Assembly: GCA_020061995.1 (NCBI GenBank)
Contig: JAGUXE010000305.1
Span: 1 to 14,197 of the forward strand
DNA: 14,197 bases
DNA from: Ignavibacteriales bacterium
Lineage (GTDB): Bacteria; Bacteroidota; Ignavibacteria; Ignavibacteriales; Ignavibacteriaceae
Direction: 5' to 3'
The notes beneath the pieces were generated by a model, which saw only the letters and a program-made list of their open reading frames with translations, was not told the origin of the DNA and ran no database searches. Both the position numbers and the translations under genes were made by a program. Below are positions 6,291 to 14,131 of this stretch, one piece after another; within the stretch, counting starts at the first letter, position 1, and the number at the start of each line of letters is the position of its first letter.

Positions 6291-8174
6291 TTATTCTTTA
6301 GCCGTTTCTAGATTTTTGTTTCCGGTTTTAAAGTTCACAACATTAACTCTTAAGATTCCTCTGACACTGTTAGTTAAAATAATTTCTTCAGCTTCCAATA
6401 GATCTTTATGATATAATTTTGTCTCTTTCGCATCAGTTTTAACTATAAAACGTTCTCTTTCTATCCCATTTAAAATTCCGGACTCTAAAGGAGGAGTATA
6501 AAACATTTCCCTTTTCTTGATAAAAACATTACTCCTCGCTCCTTCACATAACTCCCCTCTTTCATTAAAGAAGAGGAGATCAAAACTACCGGAATACTTT
6601 TTCATTTTTAATACATCATCGTACTGTTTTCGATTTGTAGTCTTGAAATATTGAAACCGATTTTGAGAATTAATTTTTCTTCCTGAAATTGAAACCGCAA
6701 CATCCCCAAGGAAATCAACTATTTCATCCACAAGAATTTTGACTTCACCCCATTTTGTTAATAGTAATTTCATTTTATATTTTTTTGAATAATCAAGATA
6801 TCTGAGGTGTTCTATAATACTATTTAGGATTCTTGATTCATTAAAGCAAAATAAAAAATAATCTGATGCTGTTTTAAGCCTCTTCAGATGTGAATCAAGC
6901 AGAAATACTTGATTATTCTTAACAAGCATTGATTCAAATAGTTCAAAATATTCAGTTTGTTCTGTTAGAAACTTTGACTTTAATTTTACTTCATTGTATT
7001 CCTCGTTAGGATTACTATCCCACACGATTCCACCTCCCAAACCTACTTCGGCTTTATGTGATAATTTATCAATTTCTATTGTTCTAATTGCGACATTAAA
7101 TGTACATTTGTCTTTAAGCATAACCCCGATTGAACCAGTATAAATACCACGGGGTTTTACTTCTAAATTTTTAATGATATCCATTGTTCTGAACTTTGGT
7201 GCACCTGTAATTGAACCGCACGGGAATATTGCTTTTAATACTTCTGAGAATTTTATAGAATTTTTTAACTCAGATGAAATTGTAGAAGTCATTTGATAAA
7301 TTGATTCATATTTTTCAGTTTCAAATAATCTTTGAACCTTCACTGAAGCAGTTTTTCCAACATTCCCAAGATCATTACGGATTAAATCAACTATCATTAA
7401 ATTTTCAGCTTTATCCTTTTCTGAATCAATCAACTGTCTCCATTTTTCGTTATCCTCTGAAAGTGATTTTCCTCTTGCGATTGTACCTTTCATTGGACGT
7501 GATGTTATAATGTCATTTTCAATGGTAAAAAAAAGTTCAGGTGATATTGATAGAATATACTTATCGCTCAGATTTATAAATGATGAATACTGGGCTGATT
7601 GATTAAAAATTAATTGCTTAAAAAGCTCAGAAGGTTTTTGTCTTGATATAAATTTTCCTTTAAGAGTATAATTAACTTGATATGTGTTTCCTTCTTCGAT
7701 TTGAAATTTAATTTTCTTTAGATTCTTAATATATTCAGACTTTAAGTTAGATAACCGAAATTTTTCAATTTTTGTATTTCTGAAAGAAAAATCTGAAAAG
7801 TCAATTTCATCTGCGTCTAGTCCGAATATTTCTGATTCATCAAAAAAATAGAAACATAAATTTCTTTTTAAAGATGAAATTAATTCGCTATCAGTTTGGT
7901 AGGAGTCAAAATATTCATCCAAAAAATAACCCAACTCATATGGTAAAATCGAATAACATTGATGTCCATTCGCAATTTCATTTTCCAAAATATCGAAATA
8001 GTCTTGAATATGTCCACCCTCATATTTCAGAACTTTTTTAATATTTCTGAAGAAAAAAGATTTTTGATTCTCATAATTTGTACTTGTAGCAGAATAAAAA
8101 AATCCTGAGTAGGGATGCTTCTCAACATAGTCAAGTATTTCGTTAATGTGCATTAAAGTCTTTATCTTTTTCAA
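6291..8174 (-). CDS. pabBC: Fused aminodeoxychorismate synthase component I and aminodeoxychorismate lyase (PabB-PabC)
   Basis: Two consecutive steps of p-aminobenzoate (folate) synthesis in one 627-residue chain. Residues about 1-405 are the chorismate-binding PabB part: GNTYQVNYT (162-170), SRPMKGTIARG (225-235), IVDLIRNDLGNVG (261-273), GSITGAPKFRTM (320-331), and GGGIVWDSNPNEEYNE (380-395). Lys229 in the PMKGT motif is the residue that separates aminodeoxychorismate synthase from anthranilate and isochorismate synthases, which have Ala there. Residues about 408-627 are a class IV aminotransferase fold lyase: the likely PLP lysine is Lys511 in YFKTTNR, with the EGARSN block (544-549) and PPLESGILNG (561-570). 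The glutaminase subunit (PabA) is not in the window. The longest start is TTG at 8172-8174; an ATG seven codons later (8151-8153) is at least as likely, since neither has a clear ribosome binding site. It may be the first gene of the minus-strand operon. Confidence 0.93.
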   Translation of the reverse strand: MKKIKTLMHINEILDYVEKHPYSGFFYSATSTNYENQKSFFFRNIKKVLKYEGGHIQDYFDILENEIANGHQCYSILPYELGYFLDEYFDSYQTDSELISSLKRNLCFYFFDESEIFGLDADEIDFSDFSFRNTKIEKFRLSNLKSEYIKNLKKIKFQIEEGNTYQVNYTLKGKFISRQKPSELFKQLIFNQSAQYSSFINLSDKYILSISPELFFTIENDIITSRPMKGTIARGKSLSEDNEKWRQLIDSEKDKAENLMIVDLIRNDLGNVGKTASVKVQRLFETEKYESIYQMTSTISSELKNSIKFSEVLKAIFPCGSITGAPKFRTMDIIKNLEVKPRGIYTGSIGVMLKDKCTFNVAIRTIEIDKLSHKAEVGLGGGIVWDSNPNEEYNEVKLKSKFLTEQTEYFELFESMLVKNNQVFLLDSHLKRLKTASDYFLFCFNESRILNSIIEHLRYLDYSKKYKMKLLLTKWGEVKILVDEIVDFLGDVAVSISGRKINSQNRFQYFKTTNRKQYDDVLKMKKYSGSFDLLFFNERGELCEGARSNVFIKKREMFYTPPLESGILNGIERERFIVKTDAKETKLYHKDLLEAEEIILTNSVRGILRVNVVNFKTGNKNLETAKE

Positions 8175-8234
8175 TTTATTTTGAGATGAGTTAGTATATT
8201 TAATCAGAAAATTGACTTTATAAAATAATAAAAT

Positions 8235-8264
8235 TGCAAAGAGAATAAAATTAGACTAATTTTT
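8235..8264 (+). promoter_or_regulatory. Candidate Bacteroidota-type promoter for the rightward sugar transporter
   Basis: In the 125-base divergent gap, a TTG at 8235-8237 is followed after 19 bases by TAATTTTT at 8257-8264. This resembles the Bacteroidota -33 TTTG and -7 TAnnTTTG layout, although the final G is missing. It lies 36 bases before the ATG of the transporter. The whole gap is very AT-rich, so chance matches are likely; no clear operator was seen, and the promoter for the leftward gene could not be picked out. Confidence 0.3.
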
Positions 8265-8299
8265 CGCCAATATTTTTAATATCCTCATGAAGGTCAGAT

Positions 8300-9598
8300 A
8301 TGGAAAGAAAAAAACTTAACTTTTGGCAAATATGGAATATGAGTTTTGGGTTTTTAGGAATTCAGTTTGGTTTTGCATTACAAAATGCAAATGTGAGTAG
8401 AATTTTTGAAACTCTTGGTGCTGACATTGACGCAATTCCTATATTATGGATTGCCGCACCTGTAACAGGACTGCTTGTCCAACCGATTATCGGACACATG
8501 AGTGATAGAACGTGGAATCGTCTTGGCAGGCGTAGACCTTATTTTTTAATTGGAGCAATCTTAGCTTCGCTGGCACTATTAATTATGCCGAATTCACCAG
8601 TATTGTGGGTAGCTGCCGGTATGTTATGGGTATTAGATGCTTCAATAAATATTTCCATGGAACCATTCAGAGCGTTAGTTGCTGATTTGCTTCCTTCTCA
8701 ACAGCGTACAACCGGTTTCGCAGTACAAAGTTTCTTTATTGGAATCGGCGCTGTGGTAGCATCAGCATTGCCTTACATTTTTACTAATTGGTTCGGAATT
8801 GCTAATACTGCCCCCGAAGGAGAAATACCTCCTTCAGTTGTGTACTCATTTTATATCGGTGCATTTGCGTTTATTTCTGCAGTAGGTTGGACGGTGTTTC
8901 GCACAACAGAATATCCGCCGGAAAATTTGATTGAATTCGAAGAAAAGAAAAAACAGAGTGCCGGATTTTTTTTCGGTGTTAAAGAGATATTTGAAAATTT
9001 TGTTAAAATGCCTAAAACAATGATTCAATTGGCATTTGTCCAATTTTTTTCCTGGTTTGCGTTATTTGCTATGTGGATATATACAACGTCTGCAGTTACC
9101 CATCATATTTATGGGGCTACAGATGCAAATTCGGCACTATATAATGAAGGAGCAGATTGGGTTGGGGTATTGTTTGCTGTATATAATGGCTTTGCTGCTT
9201 TAACGGCATTTTTATTGCCATTAGTTGCTAAATACACAAGCAGAAAAATTGTTCATATGATTAGTCTTTTTATCGGAGGAATAGCGTTATCGTCTTTTTA
9301 CATAATCAAAGATCCACAAGTGTTGTTACTTTCCGAATTAGGAATTGGGCTTGCTTGGGCATCAATATTATCAATGCCTTACGCTATACTAGCCGGTTCA
9401 TTACCAAAAGATAAAATTGGTGTTTATATGGGAATTTTCAATTTCTTCATTGTAATTCCTCAAATAACCGCTGCCGCCATCTTGGGTTATGTCGTTAATA
9501 ATTTTTTCGGGAACGAAGCTATCTATGCTCTGATTCTTGGCGGTATCTCAATGTTTATAGCAGGGTTTTTGGTACTATTAGTCAAGGATGATGATTGA
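8300..9598 (+). CDS. MFS sugar transporter, SLC45/GPH-like (disaccharide-type cation symporter)
   Basis: A 432-residue, roughly 12-helix inner-membrane permease of the major facilitator superfamily. The loop after helix 2 has GHMSDRTWNRLGRRRP (65-80), the extended motif A with the Arg-Arg-Arg-Pro ending seen in SLC45/sucrose-type and glycoside:cation symporters. Helix 4 has DASINISMEPFRALVAD (113-129), and a charged central loop lies at about 201-240. Near the C-terminus is MGIFNFFIVIPQ. A GAAGG ribosome binding site at 8289-8293 supports the ATG at 8300. It is the only rightward gene here, diverging from the folate gene and converging on a sugar-uptake operon that carries a clear paralogue (11955-13244), with which it shares motif A, the helix 4 pattern and the MGIFN...VIPQ block. 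Maltose- or sucrose-like substrates are the family norm; the actual substrate is not determinable. Confidence 0.85.
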   Translation: MERKKLNFWQIWNMSFGFLGIQFGFALQNANVSRIFETLGADIDAIPILWIAAPVTGLLVQPIIGHMSDRTWNRLGRRRPYFLIGAILASLALLIMPNSPVLWVAAGMLWVLDASINISMEPFRALVADLLPSQQRTTGFAVQSFFIGIGAVVASALPYIFTNWFGIANTAPEGEIPPSVVYSFYIGAFAFISAVGWTVFRTTEYPPENLIEFEEKKKQSAGFFFGVKEIFENFVKMPKTMIQLAFVQFFSWFALFAMWIYTTSAVTHHIYGATDANSALYNEGADWVGVLFAVYNGFAALTAFLLPLVAKYTSRKIVHMISLFIGGIALSSFYIIKDPQVLLLSELGIGLAWASILSMPYAILAGSLPKDKIGVYMGIFNFFIVIPQITAAAILGYVVNNFFGNEAIYALILGGISMFIAGFLVLLVKDDD

Positions 9599-9607
9599 CC
9601 TTATTAA

Positions 9608-9639
9608 AAGCCTGTCAGTAGCTAATAGCTGACAGGCTT
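9608..9639. terminator. Bidirectional hairpin terminator between convergent genes
   Basis: A perfect 11-base-pair stem, AAGCCTGTCAG (9608-9618) paired with its reverse complement (9629-9639), with a 10-base loop. It lies 10 bases after the stop of the rightward transporter and 11 bases beyond the stop of the leftward STAS-kinase gene. Read leftward it is followed by TTTTAATAA, a reasonable U-tract; read rightward the tract is poorer (ATTCTC). It probably serves both transcripts. Confidence 0.85.
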
Positions 9640-9649
9640 ATTCTCAAAA

Positions 9650-11929
9650 TCATCTATTCATAGATTTTGTGAGTTCAATTATTTTTTCACACATTAATGC
9701 GGATGAATATGCTGAGTACTTCATTCTTCTTTCATCAACACCTTTATAACAAACTATTGGTAAAGTCCATTCAAGAATTGCTAGTAAATATGGGATTAAA
9801 TCATATTCAAAAAGAGTAACTGTATTTGCATAATCACGTAGTTGACAGACTACATGATAAGCTTTTTCCACCATAGGATCATTACCGTTATAAGTGAATA
9901 CAGGTCTTTCGTTTAGTTTATCAGGAAAAAGTAAACCTTGTTCAAATTCCAGCAAATATTTTATATCCTCCTCCGATTCAATCCGAACATTTTCTATCCT
10001 AACTATCGGTTCTATCCTTGCAAAATCGGAGACTGCATTACGGATTTTTGTTTCAGAAAAGTCAATTACATAAATATTATTTGATTCATCAATTAAAATA
10101 TTTTGGAGATTTAAATCACCGTGTGAAATACATTTATACCACAACTTCGAATTATTTTGGTATTCCTTATACTTGTGTTTTAAGTACCAATATGGATTTA
10201 CTACATCTCTCTCAATTGCAGGTATATATATCTTTTCATCATCAGAAGAAATTCCTAAAACAGTTTGCGCTTCTTGCTCTATATGCGGAAAAAAGACTTT
10301 TGTCGGATCATGTTCTTTATAGGGATATATTGATTCCAACCGCGGTTGTCCATACCAAGGAAGTAAAACCCCGGTAACTATTTTCTTCAATAATTCAAGA
10401 AATTCCTCAATTGGTTTTTCTTGATAATATAATCTTAACCATCTTAATTTACTTTCCGGACCGGTAATCCCGACAAAATTGTATCTGACACCTCCACAAT
10501 TTCCGAAATAAAAACTTCCTAAAACGGAGACACTGTTATTTAGTATATATCTTTTAACAAACTCATTGTATCTTTCAACTTCTCTTTTAATTAAATCTAA
10601 ACTACCGAGTTTTAAAACTGTAGGAATTATTCTTTTCCCTGAGAAGTCAAATCCGTTGATTAAAAATGTTTTGGCAGAATACCCGCCCGTCAATAGTTTT
10701 ACATGAATCGAACTACAATCAGTGTAGATATTTCGCATTATTATTTCAAATTCATGACTCAAATCAACATCTTCATCCAACTCAATTTTAATTCTGTCAT
10801 CATTTGAATCAACAATTTTTTCAGGAATATACAACCAGATTTTTGCAGAATTCAATACTCTATCTGTTTCTAATTCACTTATTGAGGTGATAGTCTCCGT
10901 ACTAAGTATTGAGTTAAATACTTTATCTCGATCTGTTCCTTCAATGGTAGACAATCCTGATGAGCATATAATTTGATTTGCGGAGAATGATACATTCTGC
11001 AAATTCGTTTTTTTACTAATTGTATTATAAAGTTGAACTTGTGAAGCATCTTTCCATTTGCTTATTTCAAAGTGATCACAAGTTATTCCGTTTGAAATTA
11101 CTAATTTGTTTGGATCATCATTATTGGTCAAGATTAATGAAAATCCAAGAAGTCCGATATTCTGTTTTATTTGTCCTGAAATCAATAGCAAATCACGCAT
11201 TAAATCTTGAAGGGAAATTTCTTTATCTGAGGTAATTTCAATAAATGCTTCAGGTTTACCTACAATACTAACTGCAGATTTAATAAATAAATATGTTGAT
11301 GTAGGATCTTCCGTAAATAAATAATCGGTTTCTAATTTTTCTTCATATGGTTTGAAACCAATGAAATTATTAGTAGTGATTAAATCACCGGATGTATTTA
11401 GTGCTTGCTCAATTGTTGATGCAATTGCACCAATTCCAAATGAAAAACCGAGCTCGTTCAGATTTACCGAAGAAAACCCATTATTAACAGAATTATTTTT
11501 CCATATTTTTATTACATTTTGACCACCGCCAAATAATTCAACTTTATACGACCGAGTCCCAAGATCAATCTTAAATGCTTTACCTTCTGTTACGATCAAT
11601 TCATTCACATATTCTTTTGCAGATTCTATCGAATCTAAAATAACTAACTGCTTTGAAAGCCCTGTAATATCGAGCACTTGTTTGATTGAAGGAGCTAAAT
11701 TTATGTAAATGGATTTCCCTTTTAGCTTATGTAAAGATTTTTCTAACTGAAGTAAGGCGCGAATTCCTGCAGATGAAAGGTATGTAACTTTTGAAAAATC
11801 AATAACAGGAAGTTTAAGTGTTTCGAATTCAGTAAGTTTTTTTTCAAATTCGATACCACCGTTGCCGTCAAATCTTCCTTCTAAAAGAATTAGATTTAAA
11901 TTTTCGGTTTGCACAAAATTAATCAACAT
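9650..11929 (-). CDS. STAS domain fused to an aminoglycoside/choline-phosphotransferase-like kinase domain (759 residues)
   Basis: A large soluble protein with three parts and no visible signal peptide or membrane helix. Residues 1 to about 112 are a STAS (anti-sigma-antagonist type) domain: FDGNG near 20-24 and VTYLSSAGIRALLQL (48-62), where Ser53 aligns with the phosphorylated Ser58 of SpoIIAA. Residues about 113-400 are not recognised; FGIGAIAST (164-172) and the position between STAS and kinase faintly recall a decayed PP2C-like phosphatase, but the expected Asp-Gly metal motifs are absent. Residues about 405-759 look like a complete kinase fold: Gly-rich LLTGGYSAKTF (412-422), Lys440 in VLKLG, Glu450, the Brenner-type HGDLNLQN (603-610) with Asp605 and Asn610, and the metal motif IDFSE (622-626) with Asp623. 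The kinase part may belong to the ternary-complex-associated family (TCAD9), by memory only. AAGGAG precedes the ATG. It is the last gene of the sugar-transport operon, 25 bases after the permease. Confidence 0.75.
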   Translation of the reverse strand: MLINFVQTENLNLILLEGRFDGNGGIEFEKKLTEFETLKLPVIDFSKVTYLSSAGIRALLQLEKSLHKLKGKSIYINLAPSIKQVLDITGLSKQLVILDSIESAKEYVNELIVTEGKAFKIDLGTRSYKVELFGGGQNVIKIWKNNSVNNGFSSVNLNELGFSFGIGAIASTIEQALNTSGDLITTNNFIGFKPYEEKLETDYLFTEDPTSTYLFIKSAVSIVGKPEAFIEITSDKEISLQDLMRDLLLISGQIKQNIGLLGFSLILTNNDDPNKLVISNGITCDHFEISKWKDASQVQLYNTISKKTNLQNVSFSANQIICSSGLSTIEGTDRDKVFNSILSTETITSISELETDRVLNSAKIWLYIPEKIVDSNDDRIKIELDEDVDLSHEFEIIMRNIYTDCSSIHVKLLTGGYSAKTFLINGFDFSGKRIIPTVLKLGSLDLIKREVERYNEFVKRYILNNSVSVLGSFYFGNCGGVRYNFVGITGPESKLRWLRLYYQEKPIEEFLELLKKIVTGVLLPWYGQPRLESIYPYKEHDPTKVFFPHIEQEAQTVLGISSDDEKIYIPAIERDVVNPYWYLKHKYKEYQNNSKLWYKCISHGDLNLQNILIDESNNIYVIDFSETKIRNAVSDFARIEPIVRIENVRIESEEDIKYLLEFEQGLLFPDKLNERPVFTYNGNDPMVEKAYHVVCQLRDYANTVTLFEYDLIPYLLAILEWTLPIVCYKGVDERRMKYSAYSSALMCEKIIELTKSMNR

Positions 11930-11935
11930 AAAAAA

Positions 11936-11941
11936 CTCCTT
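11936..11941 (-). promoter_or_regulatory. Strong ribosome binding site of the STAS-kinase gene
   Basis: Read on the minus strand this is AAGGAG, six bases before the ATG at 11929-11927, in the 25-base gap after the transporter gene. It fixes the start and implies efficient translation of the last gene of the operon. Confidence 0.75.
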
Positions 11942-11954
11942 AATTTCCGTTGTA

Positions 11955-13244
11955 TTAGTGTGTCGAAACTTGTTTCGTCTGTTTGAAAGATGAAGAAGTC
12001 TCTTTTACAAATAACCATAAAAATGAAGAGATTGCTAAGGAAGCGCCACTTATTATAAAAATGATATTTTTATCCTCTGTGTTTAGGATGAAATACCCTA
12101 AAACCAAACTTACAATTAGTTGAGGTATTACCACAGATAGATTAAATATACCCATAAAAAAACCCATTCTGGTTTTATCTACTTTTTCAGACATAATAGC
12201 AAATGGTAAACTTACAATTGCCGCCCAACCGATACCAACAATTCCCATCAATAAATACAATTTTAATGGTGTGTCTCCAATAAAAACAATTAAAAAGTAC
12301 CCAAACGCCATTATCGCAACTGAGAGTAAGTGAGTTCTAATTCTACCGATTTTTTGCGAAACAGGCTCAAGAATAAAAGCGGGTAATAAAAAACCTATAG
12401 TATTCAATACGGCGAATGATATTGCAATTATTTGTCCTGATTGCAATGAAATAATATCTTGTGATGCATCAGGGCTAATGAGTTTTTGTTGAATAAAAGC
12501 AATAATGTAAACAAACATCGTTTGCACACCTATCCATGAAAAAGAATGAGCAAAATATATTTTGAATAATTCATTCCAATTAGTTTTGGTTTTACTTGAT
12601 ATTTTTTCTGACTCATCAATCGAGTTTACAAGTTCTTCTTCTTCTTTGATAAAAAACATTGGGACAATTGAGAAAAGCATTACAAGTATTACACCCACAT
12701 AAATAAGTATGTAATTTCCAAATGAAGCTCCAATTACATAAGCTAATACACCAAAGAAACCGGAAATAGTTTGCATCCAGGTATAACCTTTTGTTCGAGG
12801 ATTTCCATCAGGAGTAACGTCGGCTATTATAGATCTGGTGGGATTGAAGCTAATATTAATTGCAAGATCAAGAGTTAATGCAACACCTGTCGCAACTACA
12901 ATCAAACTACCAATTCCGAAAAAAGCACTGATGTGATGAATGTTAGGTAAGGCTAATAACATTAGAGCTGCAAGTGGACCGCCAATTAATACGAAAGGTC
13001 TTCTTCTACCACCCCAAAACCAAACTTTATCAGAGATTAAACCTATTATTACTTGTCCAAATATTCCCGCAAGTGGACCTGCAGCCCAAACAATTCCTAT
13101 TTCATGAATATCAAGTTTATACTGCGTGCTTAAAATCCAGCTAAGTGCAGAAATTTGTATTGATAGTGCAAACCCCATCGCAGTAGCTGGGAGGCTCAAT
13201 AATACATAAAAAGAATTAGTAAGTTTTTTTTGTATATCTAACAT
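11955..13244 (-). CDS. MFS sugar transporter, SLC45/GPH-like, paralogue of the one at 8300-9598
   Basis: A 429-residue inner-membrane permease with about 12 helices. The loop after helix 2 reads GLISDKVWFWGGRRRP (68-83), again motif A ending in Arg-Arg-Arg-Pro. Helix 4 has DLAINISFNPTRSIIAD (126-142), which lines up with the other transporter at Asp, Asn-Ile-Ser, Pro, Arg and Ala-Asp. The central acidic loop is at about 199-228 (EEEEL and following), and MGIFNLSVVIPQ lies near the C-terminus. It sits 38 bases after the MalG-like permease and 25 bases before the STAS-kinase gene on the same strand, so all are probably one transcript. An MFS symporter inside an ABC-type maltose operon may take up a related sugar, or may move a sugar the ABC system delivers or that is released inside the cell. 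Substrate unknown; the family assignment rests on motif A and the helix 4 pattern. Confidence 0.85.
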   Translation of the reverse strand: MLDIQKKLTNSFYVLLSLPATAMGFALSIQISALSWILSTQYKLDIHEIGIVWAAGPLAGIFGQVIIGLISDKVWFWGGRRRPFVLIGGPLAALMLLALPNIHHISAFFGIGSLIVVATGVALTLDLAINISFNPTRSIIADVTPDGNPRTKGYTWMQTISGFFGVLAYVIGASFGNYILIYVGVILVMLFSIVPMFFIKEEEELVNSIDESEKISSKTKTNWNELFKIYFAHSFSWIGVQTMFVYIIAFIQQKLISPDASQDIISLQSGQIIAISFAVLNTIGFLLPAFILEPVSQKIGRIRTHLLSVAIMAFGYFLIVFIGDTPLKLYLLMGIVGIGWAAIVSLPFAIMSEKVDKTRMGFFMGIFNLSVVIPQLIVSLVLGYFILNTEDKNIIFIISGASLAISSFLWLFVKETSSSFKQTKQVSTH

Positions 13245-13282
13245 TTAATATTGTCCATTCTTTCACAAACAATGGGAATTAA

Positions 13283-14113
13283 CTATCCTTTAACACTTCC
13301 AAGAGTTAAACCGGAGACAAGCCATTTACTTAATATTACAAACAGTATAACAACAGGTATACTCACAATCAAAGAAGCAGCTGCATAAAGTCCCCATTCG
13401 GTAGACATATTACTTTCGAATGATTTTAACCCTAATGGTAAAGTATATAACGATGTATCCTGAAGGACTTGAGCCGCAACAATGTATTCTGACCAGGCTG
13501 TCATAAATGAAAATAATGCAGTAATAACAAGTGCCGGAGATGCTAAAGGTAATATAATTTTATAAAAAGATTGCCATTTCGTACAACCGTCAATTCTAGC
13601 ACTCTCCTCCAAAGTATATGGAATTGTATCATAATACCCTTTCATTTGCCAAACACAAAATGGTAATGCGGTTGCCGAGTAGACAATTATAATTCCGAGA
13701 TAACTATTCAATAATTCTAATTTTATCAACATTATATACATAGGCAGCAATAGCATTGTTGCAGGAAACATTTGAGTAGTTAATAATCCAAGCATACTTG
13801 CTTGCTTCCCAACAAACTTATATCGTGATAAAGCATATCCAGCCGTCGATGCCAGTGCAACTCCTGTAAATGTAACAGTTGCTGAAACAATCAAAGAATT
13901 CCATGTCCATAATAAAAATGGACGATTAGTGAATAATTCTATATACTGTCTGAAAGTTGCTTTATCCGGTATTATAGACAAATCAGTTGATAATAATTTA
14001 TCATCAGGTCTTATTGATATTGTAAATACATTTAATATCGGATATAGTGCAATTAGAGTAAAAAATATTAACACTAAATAGACTGAGATATTAATCAGAA
14101 GATTTTTTTTCAT
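13283..14113 (-). CDS. malG: ABC sugar transporter permease, MalG-like
   Basis: Inner-membrane permease of a carbohydrate-uptake (CUT1) ABC importer, 276 residues with six predicted helices (roughly 9-30, 72-95, 107-132, 138-157, 185-206, 243-266). The cytoplasmic EAA loop that docks the ATPase is at 169-191, EESARIDGCTKWQSFYKIILP, with Cys177 where Ala is usual. The C-terminus GLTLGSVKG closely resembles the GLTAGGVKG end of E. coli MalG, which is why maltose/maltodextrin is the favoured substrate class. The ATG at 14111-14113 lies 18 bases after the stop of the partner permease. The periplasmic binding protein and the ATPase are not in the window; they may lie upstream on the right or elsewhere. 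Confident as a CUT1 permease, less so on the exact sugar. Confidence 0.9.
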   Translation of the reverse strand: MKKNLLINISVYLVLIFFTLIALYPILNVFTISIRPDDKLLSTDLSIIPDKATFRQYIELFTNRPFLLWTWNSLIVSATVTFTGVALASTAGYALSRYKFVGKQASMLGLLTTQMFPATMLLLPMYIMLIKLELLNSYLGIIIVYSATALPFCVWQMKGYYDTIPYTLEESARIDGCTKWQSFYKIILPLASPALVITALFSFMTAWSEYIVAAQVLQDTSLYTLPLGLKSFESNMSTEWGLYAAASLIVSIPVVILFVILSKWLVSGLTLGSVKG

Positions 14114-14131
14114 TTATGACTCAATTAAAAT

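Noticed and set aside
7301..7510. Rightward 69-codon open frame inside the PabB-PabC gene
   Set aside because: Antisense shadow of the conserved chorismate-binding domain, with no independent evidence of coding.
8846..9043. Leftward 65-codon open frame inside the rightward transporter gene
   Set aside because: Antisense to a membrane-protein gene; Cys/His/Arg-rich product looks like a shadow, not a zinc protein.
10018..10377. Rightward 119-codon open frame inside the STAS-kinase gene
   Set aside because: Overlaps the kinase active-site region on the other strand; no start signals or known domain.
11020..11235. Rightward 71-codon open frame inside the STAS-kinase gene
   Set aside because: Antisense to the middle region of a long continuous gene, without a ribosome binding site.
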